A DNA stretch of 64,000 nt from Tritrichomonas musculus (taxonomy: Eukaryota; Parabasalia; Tritrichomonadida; Tritrichomonadidae), in the NCBI GenBank assembly GCA_039105265.1, contig JAPFFF010000061.1:124001-188000 (forward strand). The letters are read 5' to 3'. Shown one piece after another: positions 48,101 to 57,811 of this stretch (within the stretch, counting starts at the first letter, position 1; each line of letters opens with the position of its first letter). The position numbers were made by a program, and so were the translations under genes. A model generated the notes under the pieces. The model did no database searches. It saw only the letters and a list, made by a program, of their open reading frames with translations, and had not been told where the DNA came from.

Positions 48101-49839
48101 TAATCATGCGATTTGGGTGAATTTGGGTAACAAAATTTTACCCAACCATTCAATTCTTACCCAGTATTCAAAAAGTTATTTTTTCATAAACGTATATTTG
48201 CACCTTATATTGACAGGTATTAAATTTTAAAAATTGTTTATTATTTAGTGTATTAAAAATAAATTCAATTAATTACCAATAAAATAATATATAATTGTCC
48301 ATTTTTCATGAAAATAGCATGTTTAAAATAAAGTATTCTTGTTTTTTTTAAAAAATACAAGTATTATTTTTAATATTAATATAATAAAAAATTTGAGTTT
48401 TTTTAAAAAATATGGTGTAATTAGTTTTACTAAGATATAAAATAGGTAATAAGGTATAAAGTTCAAAATATTAAGCAATGATTTTTTTTTTATTTTATGG
48501 TATTTTCAGTATCTTAAAATGAAATTGTTCATGCAATTAAATAATTGAATCATATAATTTATAATAATAATTGGATTAACACTATTAAAAATTCAACCCA
48601 ATTTTGGATAATCAGACAAATAATATATTATTCATTCTTCATATCTTTTAAAAAAATAAAGAAAAAAGAAAATAACAAAAAGAATTATAAAAAAAATTAT
48701 AAAAAACAATTCTGTGCTAGTATTATGAAGGTATCTGAGTTAAAAGAGTTAAAGGAATTAAATGATAAAATGATTCAATCGAAAGGAGCTTCTAAAAATA
48801 ATTAAATGAGAAGTTTTTTTAATTTTGCTCTAATCCAACCTGCAAAAAAGAAAGAAAACTAAGCAATTTGCATCTGTAATACGATTATGTTTGCAATTAA
48901 TCAACATCTGCAATCCATCTAGACTGTGATTTGTTTACATAATGTAATTCATCTGTAATTAGTCTTTATCTAGGATTTATCTAAATCTGTAATTAATCTT
49001 CGCCAATGAATCATCTCCATTTGCAATTAATTTAGATCTGTGAGTCGTAATATGCAATTTATCTCCAATTCGTTCTCGCTTTTGATTAACTTTTATCTGT
49101 AATTAACTCTCGAGTGTAATTCATCTAAGTTTATAACTTATCTATATCTATAATTAATCTATATATGCAATTTGTGTTCATTTGTAATTAATATCCATCT
49201 ACAATTCGTCTACGTATGCAATTAATCACTAATCCAAATTCATCTGTAATAGATACTCATTTGCAATTCATCGAGATCTGTAAATAACTTTCATCTGTAA
49301 TTTGTCTTCGTTCATAATTAACCTACATCTATAATCGGTCTAGATTTGTAACTTGTCCACATATGTAATTCATCAATTATTCATCTATACTCCAATAAAT
49401 ATATAAAATTCATGATTTAAATACTAAACAAGTTTTAACCTTAAATTGACCACTTTTGCCATTGGGGAAATCTATTGAATTTGTTGGGTTAAAATACCAG
49501 CTAACCAATTTACCTAAAAAGGCCAAAATTTCAGAGGCATATGGTTAAATAATTCACCTTTGGGTTTTGGGTAATTTACCCAAACAAAGTTATTTAATTT
49601 TATTTAACGTATATAATTAAATAAATACTTTTTTTTTTTATAAATATATCAATAAATTTTGAATTTTTTATTATAATAATTAGAAAAATATGATATTTAC
49701 TAGTAATAAAAATAAAAAAAAGCTAATTTTTTTATTATTTCTGATAGTATTGAAATATTTTTACCCAATTATGCTTACCCAATGGGTAGGGTTAAAAAAA
49801 CAATAACCCAATAGAATTTGGGTAAAAAACGCATGATTA
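48101..49839. mobile_element. 1,739-bp DNA transposon (non-autonomous, hAT-like by duplication size) in the fibre region
   Basis: The ends are perfect 10-bp inverted repeats TAATCATGCG and CGCATGATTA, flanked by the 8-bp direct duplication GGAAGATT (48093-48100 and 49840-49847). Just inside both ends are several TTGGGTA/TACCCAA words in both orientations, like transposase-binding subterminal repeats. The interior is very AT-rich, with a block of degenerate CATCTGTAATTAATC-like words (about 48850-49380). No transposase was recognised. An 8-bp duplication suggests a hAT-type (or P- or Merlin-like) source. Confidence 0.85.
48850..49380. repeat. Degenerate CATCTGTAATTAATC repeats inside the transposon
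   Basis: Dozens of loosely spaced variants such as ATCTGTAATTAATC, TTTGCAATTAATC and ATCTGTAATTCATC, roughly every 15-20 bp. No coding potential. Confidence 0.65.
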
Positions 49840-49847
49840 GGAAGATT

Positions 49848-52800
49848 TATATGATTTCTTCAAAACAGATAACCCTGGGTTTTATGTAGCTTTAGGAAGC
49901 ATGATTTATACTCTAGTTGTATTATCAGGTGATTGCGTGAGAAATTCAGAATTATTAGAAGAAGATGAATTGCCTGATGGATTAGAAGAAATATTCACTC
50001 CAAATAAATATTCAATAGTCGATACAATTTATAAATTAATACGCAAATTAAACAATCATATTAAAAATCATCCATCATCATCAAGCGATTCTAATTTTAC
50101 TATCAAAGATGGCTTTCCTGCGTATGAAATTAAAAATGATGATATTAAGCCAAGTACTTTTGAAAAGACAATTCGAGTAGATGATACAGATATCACTAAA
50201 AAATATAATGTCTTGACGATAGATATCCCTACTGATTTAAAGGCAAAATTATTAACAATAAAAGAGAAAACCAATATTTTCAAAATTACTTTGAGAAAGA
50301 ATGTAGTATATGATGAACAAGGAAATTATATCAGAGAATTTTATATCTATGCCTATCAAAATATGTTTATTGCTCCGATAGTAATCAAGAAAGAAAGTGG
50401 ATGCTATTTATACAATTCATCGGAAATATCAGACACAACATCAATTGCTTTCGACCAAGAACTAGATTTTAATCCATACGACTTATATCTCAGAGGAGAG
50501 TTATCAATTAAATATGAGCCTTCGCAAGATGCCCTTGTTTCTTCAAAACCAGTAGTCAAGTGTGATATTATCGAAGCTGATAATGCATTAAAATTACAGA
50601 AATCAGATATATATTACTTCTATAAACCATCAAAAATTATCGATGAAGATGCATATTATAAAATGATTTATGAGATTCCAACAAATTATGTAATACCAAA
50701 CAATATGCAGTTTGTATTCAAAGAATATTGTTTCGGTAATGAATGGAAGTTTTCATGGGATGGAACGAAATGGAACGGCGATAATATCAAAGGAAGAAGT
50801 AATGGAAAAGTAATTTATAAATTAAAGAAGAATGATAATAAAGATCCGTTTGGTTCTCATGGCTGTTATGTCATGATGAAACATGATGAATGGAATCAAA
50901 AATTTATTGATAAGAATACTGAAAATTTTATGGAATACTTATGGACTAAAGGAAAAGTAGAAGTATCTGTTAAAACAAAAAATGGAGAAATAAAACCGGC
51001 TTCAGATTATAGCCTACATCTGAATTGGTTTCCTGCTGATATAAAATACGAGGGCTATGATTTATTGGGAATTGATTGTGTAATAACAGAAATTGATTCT
51101 TCTAAGCTAAAAGTTAATGAAATCGATAAAGTATTTGCAGATATCTTTGCCCGAGAAATACCATTTACTATGACCAAATATAATGATGTGGCAACAAGGC
51201 TAGAATTTAAAGTTGGTGATTATCATATCGATAATACAAATCATGTATCACATGTTGATATAGATGCCATATTAGATACCATAGAGAAAATAAATTATAA
51301 AGTTTCTGGTCTAAAAAGTTTTGAAAAAAATATAGAACTATATCTTTACAAACAATATACTGATCCCGTAGATGAAGTAAATTGGGATTCGACAACAAAT
51401 CCTTTCGATTACATTATCAAACAACAATTTTATGAAATAATTCCAAGGCCTGATGCTGCGACAACATTATATACAGATTATAATATTACATCATCAAAAA
51501 TAATTACTGCAGATAATATTACCACGATGAGAAGTGATTTAAATATGATTACTAATAACGTTGATGTAATGAATTATGACGTAAAAGATTTAACAAATAA
51601 AGTGAATAATTTATCTTCAGAGATGGTTGACCAACAAAATAAAACAAAATATTTAAAAGTCAAAACAGACCAAATCGAAATCGTAGCTGATGTTGCATTA
51701 GCATTTGGTATTGCCGGTACAGTCATGGGAGGGACAAGTCTTGGTTTACAGTTAAGCGCACGAGGAGTTCAAACAGCATCTCGAACTGTTAATGGCGTAC
51801 AAAAAACTGGAGGACAACTACAGGGATTATTATCTGATATTAGTGAAGATATTAGTTCAGATGCTGGCTCTAGTATGTTGGATATTATACGCGATGGTTC
51901 AGAATTACCTGATATTCCGATGGATCCATATATGAGAACAGTTCAAAAAACAACTGATTTATCTCCAATTCTTGATTGGTGCAATAAAGAAACTAGTTCT
52001 CTACCAGCCATCGAATTTAGTAGTGAATTTGACGATCCAGATAAATTAGTCATAACAATTAATGGTGCGATGGATATTTGTAACAGATTTAGGAGTTCAT
52101 TAAAACCAACATTTAAAGCAATAACTACAAGAATTAATGAAATAAATAATGAATATATTTCAAAGAATGAATTAGTTAGAGATGATATAATTGATGTTGT
52201 TGGTAAATTTGTTGATGGAGAAGTTCATCTCGAGGCTGAAGACCAGATAACAGACGGCACAATTAAAGCAAGATTTTTGGTCCAAAAAGTTAGTGAATAT
52301 AATGATGTTGATTATGAAGAAAATCATATAACTATCAATATTACTGGCGGAATTATTGATTACCAAGGAACAGATGATTTCCCTAGCTGCGTCATGAATA
52401 ATAAATCATTTATCATATCAAATCCTCATAATCTTAGGGTTAGTGGAATACAAATTAAAGAAAATACATGTTCGAGACATATGGAATTTACAATAAATGA
52501 TTTAGCATATACTTGTGATATAAATGCTTTGCATAACAAGATTGATTCAATAAATGATTTTGCAAATTCAAATAATATAGAAATATCAAACATAATAAAT
52601 AATGTCGTATCAAAAAATGAATTGACTAGAGAAGATACTATTGATGTTGTTGCAGAAACAGATGGCTCAACAATTACTTTAACTGCTGAAGATACCATAA
52701 GTGAAGGCATGATAGTGTTTAAAATATATTTTGCTAATGCTCAAAAGAATTGCTATTTCAAGTTTGAAAATGGCGCAATAACAGAATATAAAGGGGTCAC

Positions 52801-54154
52801 AGAAAATATAACATTAGGAGATGTTGTCATAAAACCTCTGGCCAGAAGTGAAGAATTTAGGGTCGCATGGTTAAATAGTTATGAAAAGAATGACAATACT
52901 ATTACCATACAAAATACTCATACATCCAAGATTTCAGGGGTTATTGTTCAAGGAAATTCATGCATGAGAAATATGACATTTACAACAAATGATTTAGCAT
53001 ATACTTGTGATATAGATGCATTACATAAAAAGATTGATGCTCTAGCTGCTAATTCACATAATAATGATGCGGCAATGATATCTACATTAGATGATTTTCC
53101 GACTGTGGATGAAGTAAATGCTGCCTTAGATGAAATAAAAAATAGTATGGTAAATATGGATAATTTGTATACTAAAGAAGAAGCGGATTCTAAATATGCG
53201 ACAAAAGAAGAGATTCCTGCCGCCGTAGATTTATCAAAATATGCTTTGAAAAGTGAAAATGATGAATTGAAGACAAGGATAGAAAACTTAGAGACAAGAT
53301 TAGCAGCATTAGAGAATGGTGCATATGCTACAAAAGCAGAATTATCAGAATATAGAAAATTAAATGATATATCCTATCATAATCATCAAGAACTCTCTAT
53401 AACAAATAAAGAAGTGTTATTGGATGATGGTGATGAACAAAGGAGATTTACAACATCTCATATACCATATCATGAGGGAACACATTTGATTGGAAAATAT
53501 ATAGATCCAGATAGTGTTGAGCATTCATTTGATATAATATTTGAGACCATAGATGAGATTTCAGAGACTCAATATTGGAATTGTATTTTATTCCTCAAAC
53601 AATCTGAAATCAGAGAAGATTTATATATTGATTGGGATGTTATGACTGGTGCAATTTACATTTATGATGAATATTATGGTTATTATATTGGTTGTGAAAT
53701 ATCTTCTGCAACATTTGATGAGGACATTTCATTATCTACAAGCAATGAGCTGGCCAACTACTATACCAAAGATGAGCTGAATAGATTTGGACTAAATGAT
53801 GGCTATCAAATAATACCATCTGTATTTGAATTATCAATGGAAAACTTAAATAATATTAGATTTAAGTATGCTGGCTCAAATGTAGCTGCTGTGTGGAATA
53901 GGCTACATATATTTGTATTCAAAGATATTGTTGGTAAGAATCATTTCATTAAATTTGATTTTATTCACAAGCTAATTACTTTGGATAACAGTGTTAGTTC
54001 AACATATGAAATCCCAATTGACAATTCTTGTACCAATGCGATAAATATTACCTTGCGGACAAATGGTTTTGTTACAACACAGGAATTGATTAGCAAATAT
54101 GAAATATTCACCACTCAGCAAGTTAGTTATCAGTTGGCCAATCAAAAATATTAA
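49848..54154 (+). CDS. Very large fibre-like gene of Maverick A, part downstream of the transposon
   Basis: Open from the transposon's duplication; the first ATG is at 49901 and gives 1,417 aa. Residues about 580-620 include a hydrophobic Gly/Ala run (VALAFGIAGTVMGGTSLGLQL). A pair of related modules of about 150 aa (starting near KNELVRDDIIDVV and KNELTREDTIDVV, each ending NDLAYTCDI) fills about 750-1050. A coiled-coil and beta-turn section (YTKEEADSKYATKEEIP, DLSKYALKSENDELKTRIENLETRLAALENGAYATKAEL) is followed by RKLNDISY and beta-rich C-terminal domains. It is a typical trimeric fibre. Very long for a Polinton gene. Confidence 0.55.
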
Positions 54155-54168
54155 AAAAAAAAACATTA

Positions 54169-54450
54169 CTGGATTGAGCGTCGGGTACATTTCAATCATT
54201 ATAAAACAACTTCTTGATTCGAAGGGATTATCTTAACGGAATCTTCAAGAAATACATTTTTTTGTGTCAAAATAATTTTTACAACGAGACGATAAAAATA
54301 TGAGTTTGGAATTTTTTTGTTGCGAACTTTTTGAATTATCGAGGTGGTTGGAGCTTTTTGAAGGCTCTGGGGGGCTTCCAAAGGCTCCAAGTGGCTGTGA
54401 AATGGGCTTAAGTATAGGCTTGGCGATAGCGGAGCCTATACTATACTACT
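54169..54450. repeat. Maverick A right terminal inverted repeat
   Basis: Reverse match of 27157-27438. The tip hairpin is present in reverse. It ends at CTATACTACT, then the second CATGT at 54451-54455. Confidence 0.95.
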
Positions 54451-54455
54451 CATGT
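54451..54455. repeat. Target-site duplication of Maverick A, right
   Basis: CATGT immediately after the element end; see 27152-27156. Confidence 0.85.
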
Positions 54456-54595
54456 GTAGAAATTTGAATGCCATCAGAAATTTGCCTTTGCATACCATTT
54501 TTATTTGTAGCTCCTATTTCATCATAGGTTTGCTTTTGCTTCTCTTTTTGAGAGTGTAGCCTTTGTCTTGTGGTGTTGTTGCCTTGGTGGGGCAT
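54456..54595 (-). CDS. Far side of the gene interrupted by Maverick A
   Basis: Open minus-strand frame from an ATG at 54595 (MPHQGNNTTRQRLHSQKEKQKQ) to the target duplication. The ATG is chosen because CATCACTTTTTTTC stands directly before it, matching the initiator motif of the small-gene block. A Gln/Lys-rich disordered start fits the polar character of the other side (25515-27156). Confidence 0.55.
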
Positions 54596-54737
54596 GAAAA
54601 AAAGTGATGTGATGACCTCTCGGGAAAAAATTAGATTTTGGTAAACGGTCTCCACCCCTAAACACCTAGGGCACCCCATCAGGGACCCAAATAAAAATAT
54701 GATTTTTCGTGCTCACCTCATCACCTCATTTTTTTAC
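54596..54737. promoter_or_regulatory. Divergent promoter region of the small-gene block, far side
   Basis: Between two diverging genes. The minus side has TCACTTTTTTTC; the plus side has CACCTCATTTTTTTAC before the ATG at 54738. Both match the TCA(C/T)TTTTT start motif. Confidence 0.5.
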
Positions 54738-55340
54738 ATGTCGTCCGAGCACCACGTAACCATAGATGAACCAGCTGATACTGAAGATAATGTCGAAACT
54801 CATGATGATATTATTGAACGATTACGAAATGTGCCAAAACGGTCCGAAACTTCTCTTCGTAAAGAGGAAAACCCCCGAATTTGGGATAACACTGAAACCG
54901 AGTATACTGAAGTTGAACCAGTTCCTCCTCCTCGATTTCCTAAAATTCCAAACAAAATCCCAGAAAAAGTCGGACTTGATAGTTACTATTTCAACGGAGT
55001 TGAACAAAAACGAATAATTCGAGGTTTGGCGATGTTTTACCTATACAAAACATTCAAAGGACAAGGCAAATCTGACCATAATCACCTCAGTTTTGACACC
55101 TTACGAAGGTCAAATATGTTTCGAATTCAGTCGGAAGTTGATGATCGAGCCGAATTTGAGGTCATCAAAGAATACATGGAAATTCAATGCCAAAATGATC
55201 GTATTAAAAATGGCTGTTTCCCAGAAGAGGAAGAAGAGGAAGAAGAGGAAGAAGAGGAAGAAGAATGGATTGAAAAAGAAGAGGAAAAAGAAGACGAAGC
55301 ACCAGATGACTTCAAAAAAGATCCTAATTGGAAACCATAA
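54738..55340 (+). CDS. 200-aa protein with acidic C-terminal tail
   Basis: The frame is open from 54699, but the ATG at 54738 (MSSEHHVTIDEPADTED) follows the initiator motif. The middle has FNGVEQKRIIRGLAMFYLYKTFKGQGKS and LSFDTLRRSNMFRIQSEVDDRAEFEV, which look like a helical domain. The end has a run of about 20 Glu residues, then a Lys/Asp-rich tip. No known family. It belongs to the same block as the D5-helicase genes. Confidence 0.5.
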   Translation: MSSEHHVTIDEPADTEDNVETHDDIIERLRNVPKRSETSLRKEENPRIWDNTETEYTEVEPVPPPRFPKIPNKIPEKVGLDSYYFNGVEQKRIIRGLAMFYLYKTFKGQGKSDHNHLSFDTLRRSNMFRIQSEVDDRAEFEVIKEYMEIQCQNDRIKNGCFPEEEEEEEEEEEEEEWIEKEEEKEDEAPDDFKKDPNWKP

Positions 55341-56159
55341 AAAGACGTTTAGTGAAAGGACGTTTAATAAATACTCTCATACTAGGTTTTAAGTAAACCA
55401 CACAATTAACAACTTTTTCTATATCTTTTTTTATGTTAACGATACGGGGCCTCCTTCCTAGCAGAGCGTTGAGAGGAATCCTGAGAACAAGCCCAGTGGA
55501 AGATCATTAATGGGAGTGGGGATCATACCTGGCATAGCGGGGCTGGGGTTGCGGATGGGAAATATTTGACGCGGTTTTTGAACGAAGTGCAAAAATCGTG
55601 GCAAATATATAACTACTATTGGTAGGCCCAAATTATACATAACAATACATTATATCATAATTATAGAAAATTACGGGAGCAAAGAAGATAAAATTAATAT
55701 TAAACTTATAAAGGTTGATGGTAAACTAGAACTTCGGCGGTTATATAAATTACGGTAATTTCACCGTTTTTTGAATAGTTTATCTTAATATAATAAAACA
55801 AAACCCCAAAAAAATAAGACCTGAACTTATCCAGCCATCATATTGTTTTAAAATATTTTGGATAATAATTAATTTAAGTATATTATTATTTGCATTTGTA
55901 ATTATAATTGTAAACTATTTTATTTCTTTTTGATTAAGATATTTTTATAAAAAAATTTTTTTCAGTTATTTTTTTTCATAAAGCTCATAGAATTTAATTT
56001 TTTTATTTTTTATTTTTTATTTTTTTTTTAATTAATTTATCAAAAAGAAATAAAATAGTTTAATCTCATACCCAGATAAATCCCACAGCTGGATAAATCC
56101 CACAACCAGAAAATCCTACCGCCAGATAATATTATCTTAAATATTGACAAACATTGATG
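55341..56159. other. Gene-free stretch with a 24-bp foldback
   Basis: No convincing gene. Perfect 24-bp inverted repeat: 55911-55934 against 56039-56062 (T-rich left arm starting TAAACTATTTTATTTC), with 104 bases between. The surrounding DNA is AT-rich with T-runs. A G-rich stretch at about 55440-55560 differs in composition. Confidence 0.65.
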
Positions 56160-56480
56160 CTAGCAACAGATAAATATTGATGCTAACAACAGATAAACAT
56201 CGATGCTTACAACAGACAAACATCGATGCTAACAACAGATAAACATCGATGCTAACAACAGATAAACATTGATGCTAACAACATACAAACATCGATGCTG
56301 ACAACATACAAACATCGATGCTAACAACATACAAACATTAATGCTAACAACAGACAAACATCGATGCTTACAACAGACAAACATTGATGCTTACAACAGA
56401 CAAACATAGATGCTAACAACAGATAAACATCTATGCTAACAACAGATAAACATCGATGCTGACAACAGACAAACATAGAT
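56160..56480. repeat. About 22-bp tandem repeat (ATGCTAACAACAGATAAACATC type)
   Basis: About fourteen slightly varying copies of GCTAACAACAGATAAACATC-like units; variants use GCTTACAACAGACAAACATC. Open frames over it only follow the repeat. There are no unique spacers, so it is not a CRISPR. Confidence 0.85.
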
Positions 56481-56554
56481 GCAGTAGTTATGTTAAGGGG
56501 GGCTATAGGGACAAGCCCTTTCGCCCCCACTTATCGGTTTCGAAGGTCCCTCCT

Positions 56555-56648
56555 AACAGCCCTCCAGAGGCCCATTACGAGCATCCCGGACGAGTCCCAG
56601 ATCCGGAACCTCTCAACAAGGTAAAAACAGCCCTCCAGAGGCCCATTA
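56555..56648. repeat. Pair of 23-bp direct repeats before Maverick C
   Basis: AACAGCCCTCC followed by AGAGGCCCATTA occurs at 56555-56577 and again at 56626-56648, 71 bp apart. The second copy ends at the first base of Maverick C. Confidence 0.7.
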
Positions 56649-56699
56649 GTAGTATAGTATAGGCGGTGTCTCATACTTCGCCACCGCCTACACTGCTCG

Positions 56700-57811
56700 C
56701 CACCAAGCTCAGGTACACCTTCGCTTGGGCCTCGCTACCCGGCCAAATACCTACTGAAAAACCTATCGTAAGTACACCCTATCTACATTAGCTAATTTCC
56801 CACCCCCGTCCCTCAAGTTCAAGTACATTGCCGTTTTTCAATATTTTTATACAACACTATACAAATGACCACACCATCAGATTTAAAGATTATTTCCAAG
56901 GTATGGAGTAATTTTTGAGCTTTCTAATGGTGTTTTTTGAATTCTACACCCGAAAATACGATATTTCTTGTATCGGCACGACCTCGAAATATTGAGTTTT
57001 GATTGAGTTAATATTTTCTCTCAAATATTTTTATGCCAGAAGTATATTTTTTTCTCTCAAATATTTTGAAAAGATTTTATAAAAATATTCTTAAAAAGTT
57101 AACTAGACACCAAGATATTTTAATATTATTTTTCACTTTTTGAATTTAAATTTTTATTATTTTGTTATTGATTTTAATTAATTTTTCAAAATTTTTGTTC
57201 CACTTTTTGAATTTAAATTTTGATGTGGTGGAGATCCGGAAGTCAACCAAAATTTTCATCAAATTTGAGAAATAAAATTTTTTCCTTTAAAATTATAATA
57301 TTTGTGAAAGAAAATGTTATTAATAAATTGATAGATAAAATTTTTTATTATTTTTACAAGTTTATGGTTATAATTTAATAAAATTACTTTTTATAAAAAA
57401 TGTCGGACTTTCTATTTTTCGAACCATGTAACTTTCCACCAAATATTTCCATTGAGCTATGACCCCATACAAGAATATTTTTGGATGGTTTATTTTTAAA
57501 ACTAAATTCTGAATATATTATTTGAGTTATTAGAATATATTTCAATATTTATTTGGTTTTATATTTATTCAAAATCGAGTTTCCATCTTTGTCTATGCGT
57601 GTGTCATAAAGGTTAAACTCCCTTCCTAACATCCTAGGTTCGACATATATCCGGAACGCATTTTTTTCTGGTATCATAAATAGGTTTACGCAGCTAATTG
57701 AGTCTTTTCAGCTAGTTTTTGGGGTCTCTGCTTGTCATTCATACTGACATTTACTAAGTATGATAGTATCAATGATTCCATTGATTGAATGAAAGCGATT
57801 GGCATTCCTTC
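56700..57811. other. Gene-free terminal region of Maverick C
   Basis: The first 130 bases are C-rich, then the region is very AT-rich. Small direct repeats include CACTTTTTGAATTTAAATTT near 57137 and 57201 and TCTCTCAAATATTTT near 57014 and 57053. No gene or RNA was recognised. Confidence 0.6.

Larger units (their letters stand above)
27157..54450 (+). mobile_element. Maverick A: complete-length Maverick/Polinton, 27,294 bp
   Basis: The ends are 282-bp inverted repeats that differ at one position seen by eye (27157-27438 and 54169-54450), flanked by CATGT. The parts are integrase, packaging ATPase, membrane-active small protein, double jelly-roll capsid protein, candidate penton, protein-primed DNA polymerase, GIY-YIG-like protein and fibre-like genes. 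No Ulp1-like maturation protease was recognised. Near-identical ends suggest a young insertion. It is broken at the protein level: about one break in the polymerase, plus one inserted DNA transposon in the fibre region. It lies within the small-gene block, inside an open frame. Confidence 0.95.

Noticed and set aside
48545-48805. 86-aa open frame inside the nested transposon
   Set aside because: Asn/Lys-rich composition from AT-rich DNA, no transposase motif, no leader motif.
56160-56480. Possible CRISPR array
   Set aside because: Units follow each other without unique spacers and the host is eukaryotic; it is a plain tandem repeat.
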